Shown here: in pieces, positions 55,048 through 64,000 of the stretch
Layout: each line of letters starts with the position of its first letter
How positions within the stretch are numbered: position 1 is the stretch's first letter
DNA from: Vandiemenella viatica
Lineage: Eukaryota > Arthropoda > Insecta > Orthoptera > Morabidae
NCBI GenBank assembly: GCA_031002005.1
Contig: JARYHS010011408.1
Span: forward strand, 215,646,402 to 215,710,401
Length of the DNA stretch: 64,000 nucleotides
Reading direction: 5' to 3'
Position numbers and translations under genes: made by a program
The notes under the pieces: generated by a model
The model's input: the letters and a program-made list of their open reading frames with translations, nothing else
Told to the model about the DNA's origin: nothing
The model's database searches: none

Positions 55048-55352
55048 GGCTTTTCTCTGTACTTTCTCAATAGCGTCAACCAATCTTTTGCGATACGGAT
55101 CCCAAACGGCAAATATGGACGTGCGAAAATTTTGTACGCTAGCTCCTCTGATTCATAGGTCAAATTTTGAAGAATTGTAACATATATACACAGCCTAGAA
55201 TTAGCTCTTCCTACGAACGAAGTTATTTGCAGGTTTCAGTTCATCTTGCTTTGTAATGTTAAGCCCAAATACTTCAGGGAATCAACCATGCCAATAACTG
55301 AACTATTTACTTTGTACTCCTGAGGAAATTGTTTTTGCCAAACAGATTAGAG
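55048..55352 (-). pseudogene. LINE RT C-terminal relic, interrupted twice
   Basis: The minus strand reads PQEYKVNSSVIGMVDSLKYL then GLTL, the K-Y-L-G motif after the RT palm. Further on VWDPYRKRLVDAIEKVQRK matches the A-x-x-V-W-x-P....I..IE..Q+ block of CR1/RTE-type ORF2 ends. The hAT element at 55353-55671 splits it on the upstream side and the SINE-1 at 54783 on the downstream side. The upstream continuation (55680-55740) is not clearly readable. Confidence 0.7.
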
Positions 55353-55671
55353 CAGGGGTGGCAAACCCAACTAGTCTTGAGGGCCACTTTGAAGTGCATC
55401 ATAACTCCGCGAGCCGCATATAAAATTATATATCACCACTAGACATTTTTTTGGAGTGAAAATTGAAACATGAATTATTATTGTATTTACTATTATTCTT
55501 ACATGTAAACATAGATAATATAATAAAAATGATACTGAACGCACAGTGTAAAGAAATATATAACACTAAAAATGAAATATAAAAAATATTTTGTAAAAGT
55601 GTGATGAATCTCGCGGGCCGGAAAAATGTTCAAGGCGGGTCGCATGTGGCCCCCGGGTTTGGCCACCCCTG
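55353..55671. mobile_element. hAT-type non-autonomous element
   Basis: CAGGGGTGGCAAACCC at the left and GGGTTTGGCCACCCCTG at the right are inverted ends. GGGCCGGAAAAATG and the GCGAGCCGC and GCGGGTCGC blocks follow the GGCCCGCGGGCCGC-type interior of CAGGGGTGGGC hAT elements. The 8-bp flanks GATTAGAG and GTTTAGAT match at six positions. No transposase is present. It lies inside a LINE relic. Confidence 0.88.
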
Positions 55672-55679
55672 GTTTAGAT

Positions 55680-56588
55680 TAAAATCTGAATAGCACTAAT
55701 TGACACGCAATGCACACCCAAAAAGTTCATTAAATTTCATTTTGATTAATCACTGTCGGGTATGTGAATCGTAATGCGTAAAGATGAACTCTGAAAAAGC
55801 TTCTTTTATTTTTTTGCTGCCTCTGCGGCTGTGATTGAAGTTCCACTACCTTTGGTAGTATAACTTCGAGGTGTCAGGATAGGGTTGATTTTTGGGACAC
55901 TTTTTATTTGACTTTCAGGGAAAAAAAAACCAGGGCTATGACCATCTGGGATGGTCTTAATGGTGAAAAAACCCCTGCGGAGTTCACGTACTGTACTAAA
56001 GCCTCTAACCGGTATACTCGATACTGCACACGTGAATCGTGTCCCCGATGTGGAAGCCCTTCGTGCACTGCTATCGCTTCTATAGTGACGTCCTGGCACG
56101 CGACGCAGCCCAAACAGCACACACGAAACCGGCTTGCTCAATCAGGTCTCGCAGCCCGTGGTTTCGAATCCTCGTTTCGGCTGCCATTCTTAAAACTTTA
56201 CATCGTCCATCTTAAACAAAGCTTTTTTGTTCATGTTAAGATAGCTCAACTGTTTCCTTGATACGGATCCGATATTATACTCCACGGTTCCATAATCAGA
56301 TAGGATTACTACGTTTGGTTACACATGCGGTCGGTTAAACTAATTTGGGTGGCCAATGTTTTGGAATTTGTCTGCCAATAATTTCATACTCTTTATTATT
56401 ACGTGTGGCAAGGATTGCGGTATAAACGTAAAGAATGTCCACAAACTGTCCTGGTTGGCATAGAGATACAACCACCAACGGAGTGAAATACCCCAAATTC
56501 CATCACCAGGTCATTAAACTCTCGCAAAATTTACGTATTGGCGATCGTTGCGAAGTAACTAACGTATCCGTTGATAGATGCACAGTAC
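55680..56588. other. No recognisable gene
   Basis: Frames of 72-117 codons around 55806-56261 overlap on both strands and have no known domain. GGTTTCGAATCCTCG at 56158 resembles a tRNA B box but has no matching A box. Confidence 0.4.
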
Positions 56589-56591
56589 CAA

Positions 56592-56983
56592 GGGACCGTG
56601 CACAAACTACGTGGCTCGGTCCATGGGGAGGGGGGAGGAGTTGGCTGGAAGGCTACCCTAGGCTACGTGGGGGGAGGGGGGGTTCAGAGCCAGACCACGT
56701 AGCTTTCCTTTCAAAACATTTTTCACAGTTAAAATGAGAAACAGAACTCACAACAGCATGTGAATATTTATTTCCCTCAGTTAATTATCTCCGTATGTAA
56801 TTTACAATAGTCTGACAAGAGAAAACAGTACAAAATATCTTCTGGAATCAAAAGGGAAAAAAACTACTTGCTACATGGGAGGCGGGGGGGGGGGGGTAGA
56901 GGCAAAAGCCACGTAGAGCTACGTGGGGGGGGGGGGGGTTCACAGGAGGCCAAAATGGAGCCACGTGGTTTATGCACGCTCCC
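56592..56983. mobile_element. TIR element, family X, copy with CAA duplication
   Basis: GGGACCGTGCACAAACTACG and CGTGGTTTATGCACGCTCCC are inverted ends, flanked by CAA at 56589-56591 and 56984-56986. The core (CAGCATGTGAATATTTATTT, TAGTCTGACAAGAGAAAAC) matches 15544-15939 in the same orientation. G-runs lie at 56884-56896 and 56925-56938. Non-coding. Confidence 0.88.
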
Positions 56984-56986
56984 CAA

Positions 56987-58134
56987 TCTACAGGTCTAAG
57001 TCTAATAGTCGAAATGGCTGTGTTCCATTTATATCGTTACCTTATCTTCTCCACAGCTCTAAAGAAAGCTACGCTTATGAATGCGAATTTTTTTACCTTC
57101 ATAATGGTACTTTATGACTGGTTTTGGTCATTTAAGAAAGAGAAAGCAATGGCTACTTGAATCTCCAGTTCACGATTAAAAAACATACTTGTTGCCCTCT
57201 ACATATTTCCGATGTCTTGTTTAAATTTTGTAGGCTTTTGTATTATTATAGTTTATTATTCTTATAAATTATAGCTGCAGGAGTATAAACGACTGAATGC
57301 TGTCGAATATTTTATATTAGCAACCTCTGTAAAATCGAAGTATCACAACGTGCTTGGGAAAAGGAATTTGTCGAAATAAATAATAAAAATAAGAGAAAAT
57401 TGGTAAAATAAATTCGTTACGTCAATAAACTCGGACGAAACTACTAATATATACCAACACCACACACAGTGCACCAGTAGTCATAATGTGTCGATGAAAA
57501 GAAATGATAAGCAGTCGAAACATGAAAGTTTTCGATTAGAAACTATAACAGAGTTTGGCATAACAGATTATACGAGTAATGAGTGATTTAAGAAGTCAAA
57601 ACGAGAATTTTTGGAACAAATTGACCAACGTAAATACATTAGATGTGAAATAAATGATGTAAATAGTTAAGTCCGTATATTATTCCTTGTAAATGCCTTT
57701 CTTAAACGCTACACAAGACGATAGTCCCCGAATAACTTGTACTAAAAACCACGTACGATGAAGTAGAGAATCGACGCTTATTGCCCCCATTCTAAAAAAA
57801 TGATGTATTTGCTAACAGTTTCGTCTGGCTGTTCGATATCTTTACTGTTCGATTTCGAAGGCAACGGAGTATAAGAGCGGGTAATGCGTATTTTGATTGC
57901 TGCACCAGCGTATGCTGCTGTCTGCACAGCAAACGAACAAGGAAGCAATTTCCGGCTAACGAGGGAACTGCAGAAAGATTTTTTTTTTTTTCTGTAGAAA
58001 ATTTCTTTTTCTGGTGAAGAATATTTTCTGCAACTACCCACAGCTGATTCTTGAGTTCAACATTCTCCCTTTCGTTTCTATGAATTCTTCCTAAACATAA
58101 TTTTGGAAATACATGACTTGGGTTTTTCTGACTT
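56987..58134. other. AT-rich DNA, no gene recognised
   Basis: Short frames only. T-run at about 57979-57990. Confidence 0.5.
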
Positions 58135-58345
58135 TACGCCTCTTCGACATGGATGTTATTAGAGATGTGAAAGGACTGGGTAAGGAATGGAAAGGAATTC
58201 AACCATGGCCTTTTGAAGGAACCACCTCGGCATTCGCTGTGCTGAGTGCGGAAAACAATGTAAAACCGAAATCTGGATAGCCAGGTGGGGACTCAACCCG
58301 CGTCCTCCAGAATGCCATGTCCGAGCGTCCGCTAGGCTTTACTCT
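58135..58345 (-). mobile_element. SINE-1 copy, minus strand
   Basis: On the minus strand a diverged B box (GCGGGTTGAGTCCCC) precedes the SINE-1 body: TTCCTTCAAAAGGCCATGG, TTGAATTCCTTTCCATTCC and a short 3' block near 58135. The conserved CACTCCAGGC block is altered. Confidence 0.7.
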
Positions 58346-58775
58346 GCAAACACCTCTGAGTACCTTATAGTTTACTAAAGTGCAGCTTGGATTTCAATTC
58401 TTTATTAAAAGAATTAACGAATTTTTCAGACTTTAAAAAATAAAATAAATACGGAATTTATAGAGACTAACAGAAGACACATTACAATATGGTTCATACG
58501 GGCCATAATGCCAAGACACATTTGCCTAATTAGGTTAAATCATGTTTAATGGCTTCATCGGTCAACGGTGCATTAAACTACAGAAAAATAGTTTGCCACA
58601 GTGAGATTTAAATACACTGTATATGTTGGTTACCTTTCTCTGCACTGCTCGAAGACTTTTAAAAGTTCTTTGCACATGAAATCGACGCCCGTTTTTGGTT
58701 CTCCACTTTCACAACGTTCTAGCTGGCGCACGCAGGTTCTAATTGCTGTCTGGCCAACCAGAATCCACGTTTTAC
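58346..58775. other. No recognisable gene
   Basis: AT-rich, no frame of interest. Confidence 0.4.
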
Positions 58776-59066
58776 CGAAATCACTCCAGGTGGAGGCTTA
58801 AGAGACCATGGCCGAATTCCTTCCTGCTCCGTGTCCTCGAATCTTCTACCACCATCTACGTCCGGCCATCCATATTTGGGTTTTCTTTTGTGTCCCCAAA
58901 TCACTCCAGACGAATACCGCGACGGTTCCTTCAAAAGACCTTGGCTGAATCCCTGCCCGTTCCTTGCACCCAGTGCTTCCCCGCTTCTAATGACCTCGAC
59001 GTCGACGAGACAAAAATCCGAAAAAAAACTCTTCCACCTTTAATGACGTCGACGAGGCGAAAAACA
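58776..59066 (+). mobile_element. SINE-1 fragments in tandem
   Basis: A first partial body (AAATCACTCCAGGTGGAGGC, GACCATGGCCGAATTCCTTC) runs to about 58850. A second, longer one (GTCCGGCCATCCATATTTGG, TCCCCAAATCACTCCAGACG, TTCCTTCAAAAGACCTTGG) runs to the CCTCGACGTCGACGAG stem near 59005. A repeat of the stem region follows at 59042-59058 (GACGTCGACGAGGCG). This looks like two overlapping insertions or a local duplication. Confidence 0.75.
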
Positions 59067-59088
59067 CTAGGAAAATGCGACTGTTATA

Positions 59089-59310
59089 CCCTGTTCACTT
59101 CTAACACTCGGCTCAAGGTCATGTTCCCCCGACCCCACTCCTCACTTCAGCATCCCCTCCCTCCCTCCCTCCCTTCCTACCACTCCGATCTGACTGCTGA
59201 ATCTATGTAGGTGAGTGGCAAGTTTTCCCTCCACGTACAGGGAGGGGTAAGGGCAGCGAAGTGGGAATTGAGTATACTGACCTTGAGCTTCCTCTATTAA
59301 CTGATGGGGC
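59089..59310. mobile_element. TIR element, family Z, copy 3, TATA duplication
   Basis: The left end CCCTGTTCACTTCTAACACT then GGCTCAAGGTCATG, and the reverse-complemented right end GCCCCATCAGTTAATAGAGG then AGCTCAAGGTCAG, are the two end types of family Z in the opposite orientation to 34015-34200. TATA flanks both sides (59085-59088 and 59311-59314). The interior includes (CCCT)n. Non-coding. Confidence 0.8.
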
Positions 59311-59589
59311 TATACTGCTGCTTTTATGATGACTATGGATGAATGGGCCGGTACCAGGTTTCACCCTCTCTTTTTCTGATATTATTATACACAACTCAAA
59401 AAACGCACCGCTTAAGAATTATCTTGAATCTTGACACCGGCACAACTAGTCACACACTACCTCTGTAAAAGGGGCTAGTACACAACACGTAGAGGGTGCT
59501 CCAATCTACTGGTTGAGAACCAGACGAGTACTTCTGGGATCGGAAGTTCCTAGGGTCGAATCGCGGTCATGATCAGAAATTTAATACTT
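59311..59589. other. No recognisable feature
   Basis: GTAGAGGGTGCTCCAATC and a tRNA-like CGGAAGTTCCTAGGGTCGAA lie here, but neither can be assigned. Confidence 0.35.
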
Positions 59590-59945
59590 GGGGGCGTCCA
59601 TTAATTATGTGATGTGAAATAGGGGGGAGGGGATTCCGGCGAAATCTCACAAAATGGGGGGGGGGGCAACTGAAATCTCACGTGAAGATTTGGAAAATTT
59701 TGTTGGACTGTAGAGCTAAAAAAAAATCTACAAATGACACTAAAGTCGATTTTAGGGGGGTATTTCGTCGAAAAGTGGAGGTGTAACCGGCTTTGGAAGG
59801 GTGAGACCTTTAAAAAAAAGTTTTGAGGGCGAGGGAGGGGGGGGGGGCCTCGCGGAGTAGATTTCACCTGAGATCACGAATTCTCACCACAGAGGGGGGA
59901 GGGGGGTCCGGAAATACACCTTGCGTAATTAATGTATGCCCCCCC
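59590..59945. mobile_element. TIR element, family Y, complete copy
   Basis: GGGGGCGTCCATTAATTATG and GCGTAATTAATGTATGCCCCC are inverted ends. The flanks CTT (59587-59589) and CTT (59945-59947) fit a 3-bp duplication if the C-run at the right end has slipped. The core TTGGACTGTAGAGCTAAAAA, GGTATTTCGTCGAAAAG and GTGTAACCGGCTTTGGAAGG matches 16991-17354 in the same orientation. Confidence 0.88.
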
Positions 59946-60009
59946 TTGTAACCTGACATTTACCTTCAGAGGATACGTTGCAGCCACATCGCAGATCACT
60001 CAGCAGCGA

Positions 60010-60232
60010 ACAAGGAAAACTGGGAAACCGCATTCGGGAGGACAAGGGCTCGAATACCCGTCCAGTCAACAAGATTTCGGTTTTCCATGGTTTCTCCAGA
60101 TCACTCCAAACAAATTCCAGGGTGGTCTGTCGAAAAGGCTACGTCAGAATTCCTTCGCGTTCCTTCGCCCAATCCTTTCCGTCTCTAATGACCTCGATGT
60201 CGACGAGGCGTAAAGCCAGAAGCAAAACAATT
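60010..60232 (+). mobile_element. SINE-1 copy, diverged
   Basis: GGGCTCGAATACCCGTCCAG is the B-box region. GGTTTTCCATGGTTTCTCC and GATCACTCCAAACAAATTCC follow, then TTCCTTCGCGTTCC and the GACCTCGATGTCGACGAGG stem, with an A-rich end. Confidence 0.75.
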
Positions 60233-61182
60233 AAAAATCTTGCAACTTTCTACAATTTCACAACTTTTGAAGATTTTCGTTTTACGAGACAGAAATCGGC
60301 AAGATGAGTTGATTAACTTGCTTAAGATTGTCGTATTTTGAAATTATTCCTCTATCAGATCGGGGTTATAATTTGCAGTACACCAGTTTTAAGTGTGCTA
60401 AACTAAGTGACGCTATAAGCAGTGGAGAAAGGTACGGGGTAGTTTTTAATTTGTATTTTTGGTGCTAAATGCAATTATTGCTGAATCCACTAGTATGGTT
60501 TATTTCTGTACCCTTTACGTGGCTTTCTGCTCAGTAAAATGAAAGTGTTTGCGAAAGATCGTGCACTAGGTGTGGTATTGTTTCTCACTAAATATCGTTA
60601 CGTATTTAACGATAGCCAAATAATACGTCGTTTAGTGTATCGAACCATAATGCGTGTTCAGTCAAAATATCAAAGCGTGGTATGTACCCTGTGTTTGACA
60701 CATTCCTCTGTGATTTTTGTGCCCAGTTTGCGACGCATTGCGTCATTCTGCGTAATCGAGCTCGCCCGCTGCCTGGGCCAAGTTTCAGGCTCCGTGGAAT
60801 AAATATTTGTCCGCTTTGTTCTCAATGAGAGCAGTGGGATGGGTATCGGGGTGCAGCAAAACTCGAGGCGAGAACCGAAACGCTCGCTGCTAAAGACATT
60901 TTCAGAATTCAGTGCTCCAAGCTCACGTAGGACGTAAATGATTAGTTCCCAGGATATATAATTACAGCGCTTCATTTTATTACAGCCGTAGCTATTAAAT
61001 TTACTTTTAACCATTTTAATTGAACTCCCAGTTGAGTGGTGAGCGCAGGGTACTTTTGTTTTGTGATCAGATATTTTCTCCGAACCCAGAACTGGCATTC
61101 TGGAAGACGCAAATTCAAATCGCCGTTCGTCATCCTTGATTTCAATTTTCCCAGATTTTCGTGTTGCAGATGTGTCTGCCTG
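60233..61182. other. No recognisable gene
   Basis: The 87-codon frame at 60539-60802 (start MKVFAKDRALGVVLFL) and the 142-codon minus frame at 60670-61098 have no recognised domain and overlap each other. Confidence 0.4.
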
Positions 61183-61380
61183 AATGTTTTTATGGCTTTA
61201 CGGCTAATCGAGGTCTTTAGAGTCAGGAAAGATTGCGGCAACGGCCTTTTGAAGAAAATATCTCGGCATTCGCTTGGAGTGATTTCGAGAAACCTTGAAA
61301 CACCGAAAGCTGGACGACCGGACGGGGATTCGAACCCGCGACCTCCCTAATGCGAGGCCAGAGCGCTACCGCTCACCTAC
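61183..61380 (-). mobile_element. SINE-1 copy, minus strand
   Basis: The minus strand reads GGTAGGTGAGCGGTAGCGCT (A-box region), then GCGGGTTCGAATCCCCGTCC (B box). GTTTCTCGAAATCACTCC, CTTCAAAAGGCCGTTGCC and a CTCGATTAGCCGTAAAGCC end follow. Confidence 0.8.
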
Positions 61381-61819
61381 CACACACCGTCTGGGCACCT
61401 GTTTATGTAAATTGTTGCCGTTAAATGTTGGGTCACTCTGCCCTTAGAATCTTGATTCGGCCATCAACGTTTCACTTGTCTGCGATATCGAAAAACTGAT
61501 GAACAAATGTAGGGAATATTAACTATTTTAATGTATACCTTGAGCTTCCGGCGTAATTCATAATTCTCAGCTCTAATAATCTCGTTAGTATCTGGCATTA
61601 CAAATCATACCACCCTTCACTAAAACAAAACAAAAAATTATCTCCACAACAGTTACCAGTAAGGCATTGACGTGAATATGCAGCAGTTTTGCATTATATT
61701 CTCGCAATAGAGTTTTAACCTGCGCAGTTGCTTGAACAGCTGCTCATTAAGCCTGACACACACACTGCAAACAGTGGACATATATAACTTGAGGCGGTAT
61801 AAAAACTGAAAGTAACATT
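61381..61819. other. No recognisable gene
   Basis: AT-rich, no frame of interest. Confidence 0.45.
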
Positions 61820-62030
61820 TGGGCGTGGTGTTCGTGAGAACGCTGCTTAGATTCCACACATCGCCATCCAAATTTTTATTTTCTATGGTTTCCCGAAATG
61901 GCTCCAGGCGTATGTCTGAATGATTCCTTCAATAGTACATCGTTGAATTCCTTCCTATTCCTTGTGTCACTTCAGCTGCCGACTCCAATGACCTCGACAT
62001 CGACGAAACCCAAGTTAAAACATTTACCGT
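61820..62030 (+). mobile_element. SINE-1 copy, diverged
   Basis: GGGCGTGGTGTTCGTGAG is a remnant of the head. CTATGGTTTCCCGAAATGGC, TCCAGGCGTATGTCTGAATG and TGAATTCCTTCCTATTCC are body blocks. GACCTCGACATCGACGAAAC is the 3' stem. Confidence 0.7.
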
Positions 62031-62519
62031 TTTTTGCATCTGGCGCCTCCCTTTTTTTTGCCATTCTGTTTGTTTGGCTCAATTTTAACAGGTGATATTA
62101 TTTAGTTTAAAGTAATTGAGTAATTAAACAGGTATAACAGTTGGCAAAACGTAGCTTCTTTAAACTTGCTGACTAGAACTAACTACGAAATCGGCAGTGG
62201 CGAAATATCATGTAGAAGGACACAAAATTGTGGGGAAAAAACTATTATCGTTGCAAAGCCAAAGGATTTTTTTTTTAGGAAATAAGGGAATCTGTAGAAA
62301 TATACAAAAATCTAATAATTTCAACAAAAACGGCGGCTATGGTTTGAGCCAAATGTGGAGATGTGTACTAGCAAATGAACACGCCATAATACACAAACCT
62401 CTTTGGAACAGTAAATATTCTTTGGTGGAGAATCAAAATAATCTTTGCCGGTGAAAAATAAATAGTGAATCAAGTGTTCGAGTTTATCAAAAAGGACCAG
62501 GCGGTTAGATAGAGAGAAA
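62031..62519. other. No recognisable gene
   Basis: The 85-codon frame at 62197-62454 has no known domain. T-run at about 62270-62277. Confidence 0.4.
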
Positions 62520-62575
62520 CCCTGACGAAGGCTCCAGGTTGGTGCCGAAACGTTGACGATATATATATATATATA
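62520..62575 (+). repeat. Stem-loop motif ending GCCGAAACG plus (TA)n
   Basis: CCCTGACGAAGGC, a loop, then GTGCCGAAACGTTGACG gives a GGC/GCC stem framed by CTGACGA and GAAAC, followed by (TA)n at about 62559-62574. The same layout with different stem bases occurs in both arms of the palindrome at 41977-42559. It recalls 3'-end motifs of some retroelements and, loosely, a hammerhead ribozyme core with one extra base. Confidence 0.5.
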
Positions 62576-62839
62576 AAAAAAAGAGCGCAAATCCCGAAAA
62601 AAAGAGACAAGTGCAATTTTTTCAATGATGACGCCTGCGAAAAGTGTGAAATTTTGTATTTGAAAATAGTTTGACTGTAACACACATGTTTTAAAAGTTG
62701 TTTTAAGTAACAATATTAATTAAATTCAGTAATACTTCGTCCAAAACTGAGTTTTTCATTTCTATACGTTGTAATAACACACCACAATTTGTTTGGCGGT
62801 TATATGTCAGAAAATTGTTATTTATTATAGAGTGGGATC
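62576..62839. other. AT-rich DNA, no feature assigned
   Basis: Minus-strand frames over this area are short and unassigned. Confidence 0.4.
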
Positions 62840-63414
62840 AGAATTGCTTGTTGAAGGCTTGAAGTGTAAATATCTTGGCATAACATTTGATAATAAACTT
62901 AACTGGGCAGAGCACATTGAACAGATAATAGTAAAAGTTTACAAAATTCCACATTTACTGGAGAGGATTGTAAGAGGATGAACCAGAGAAGTTAGGGAAT
63001 TGGGATACAAACGTTGGTCAGACCATTGTTTGAAAGTGGCGGTGCATTTTGGGACCCAGATTTTTGGTATCAAATACAGGAGTTTGAAGGCATGCAAAGT
63101 AGAAAAGCTAGTATTTTTGTGTGGAAATTATCGCAAGACCCAGTCAGTATCTGATATGATAAAGGAGCTGGATTCGGAATGATTGGAGGACAGGAAGGAG
63201 GATGAACAGTGTGCTGCAAATATATTGTACAAGGCATATGTTGCTGATGCGACTTGGTGGGATATTGGTAAAAGAATTAGGAATAGTGCATGGAAGGGGA
63301 AAGATGACTATGACCACAAGGTGGCACCCGATTTCATACATAAGAGAGTGGGACAGTTTTCTTTTGTAGGTAAGGGTGTCGGGGATTGGAACAAATTACC
63401 AAGTGAAGTGCACT
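62840..63414 (+). pseudogene. LINE ORF2 C-terminal fragment (CR1/L2-like)
   Basis: In order: EGLKCKYLGITFDNKLNWAE (thumb), a TGA in place of a likely Trp codon at 62979-62981, REVRELGY, then after a frame change TLVRPLFESGGAFWDPDFWY and FEGMQSRKASIFVW. A further shift gives CAANILYKAYVADATWWDIG and the C-terminal RVGQFSFVGKGVGDWNKLPS ending EVH. These blocks follow the usual order of the end of CR1-type ORF2. The lesions are two or three stops or shifts. Confidence 0.82.
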
Positions 63415-63981
63415 AGTTCGTGAAGGGTCCGAGGTTATTGAAAGCCGCGATAAAGCTAATGTACTAAATACTGTATTCAAAAATTCATTTACTGACGAAA
63501 ATAAGGATAGCATTCCCGTTTTCCCACGTCGTGTCGAGTTGGAGATGGAATCATTACGAATAGATACTGCAGGTATCATAAAGCAATTAGAGCTTCGAAA
63601 GTGGGGAAAAGCACCTTGCCCGGATGGTATTCCAGTAAGAGTATTTTCAGAGTATGCGGAGGAAAACTGGCCATTTCTGTCTGATATATTCAGTAAATCC
63701 CTAGAAGAGCGAAAAGTACCTTTATACTGGAAAATAGCGCAAGTAACTCCGACTTTCAAGAAAGGTGATCGAAGCGATCCTGGAAACTACCGTCCCATAT
63801 CTATAACATCTATTTGTAGTAGAGTTATGGAGCATATTATATGCTCGAACATTATGAATTTCCTAGATGATAATAATTTGCTTAAAACAAATCAACACGG
63901 ATTTCGGAAGAAAAGATCATGTGGCCCCATTTACACACGACGTAATGAAAGTTATTGATGCAGGTTCACAAGTAGATGCAA
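63415..63981 (+). pseudogene. LINE ORF2 RT fragment, cut by the window end
   Basis: Starting in the frame VREGSEVIESRDKANVLNTV, which is the linker between endonuclease and RT, the sequence continues KWGKAPCPDGIPVRVFSEYA, LYWKIAQVTPTFKKGDRSDP, GNYRPISITSICSRVMEHII and NQHGFRKKRSC, the RT finger motifs. A frameshift follows, then FTHDVMKVIDAGSQVDAI leads towards the first catalytic Asp, where a poly-T run begins. It belongs to the same general group as 62840-63414, yet lies downstream of that C-terminal piece. Confidence 0.85.
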
Positions 63982-64000
63982 TTTTTTTTTTTTTTTTTTT
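63982..64000. repeat. Poly-T run at window end
   Basis: Nineteen T residues abruptly follow RT coding sequence. This could be a real insertion tail on the minus strand or a sequence-end artefact. It cannot be resolved from this window. Confidence 0.6.

Noticed and set aside
56130..56180. tRNA-like B box GGTTTCGAATCC as a SINE
   Set aside because: No A box at the right distance and no SINE body follows.

Overview
The window looks like gene-poor, repeat-dense nuclear DNA from an arthropod, most likely an insect with a large genome. It is AT-rich overall with GC-rich islands. It has no prokaryotic operon structure, no rRNA or tRNA gene and no CRISPR array. The open frames that resemble a known protein all belong to mobile elements, and most are broken. 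I could not identify a host protein-coding gene. Assignments rest on motifs and repeat ends read by eye. No database search was run.

DNA transposons are abundant. Three mariner-type copies keep both ends (10847-12579, 40556-41857, 48307-49552). A fourth is an internally deleted mariner (47456-48147), and a decayed remnant (about 37440-38130) is split by a SINE. There is one Tc1-like copy with both ends (22397-23594) and a deleted Tc1-like relative (about 21713-22184). A Harbinger-like remnant lies at about 19715-21043 and a pogo/Tigger-like remnant at 32243-32560. hAT-type non-autonomous copies lie at 11638-12104 and 55353-55671, with a probable third near 9678. At least four families of short terminal-inverted-repeat elements, called X, Y, Z and T here, recur through the window.

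Retroelements are non-LTR only. A minus-strand reverse transcriptase fragment at 27182-28302 has an uninterrupted frame. A decayed relative lies at 52436-54140. Weaker RT relics lie at about 34830-35010, 36790-36975, 51280-51450 and 55048-55352. At the right edge, two LINE pieces lie in permuted order (62840-63414 is a C-terminal part, 63415-63981 a more N-terminal part). Two tRNA-derived SINE families are scattered on both strands (SINE-1 and SINE-2), and a third tRNA-like head lies near 43250.

The most unusual structure is a 583-bp palindrome at 41977-42559. By base-by-base reading its two 277-bp arms are exact reverse complements around a 29-bp spacer. Each arm carries a small stem-loop ending in CGAAACG that recurs, diverged, near 62523. 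A GC-rich block at 875-1340 with two CTCF-like motifs and a good splice-donor sequence is the best candidate for host regulatory DNA. Nested insertions with clear target duplications (hAT in mariner, SINE in mariner remnant, SINE and hAT in one LINE, TIR element at a SINE) give a relative order of activity.
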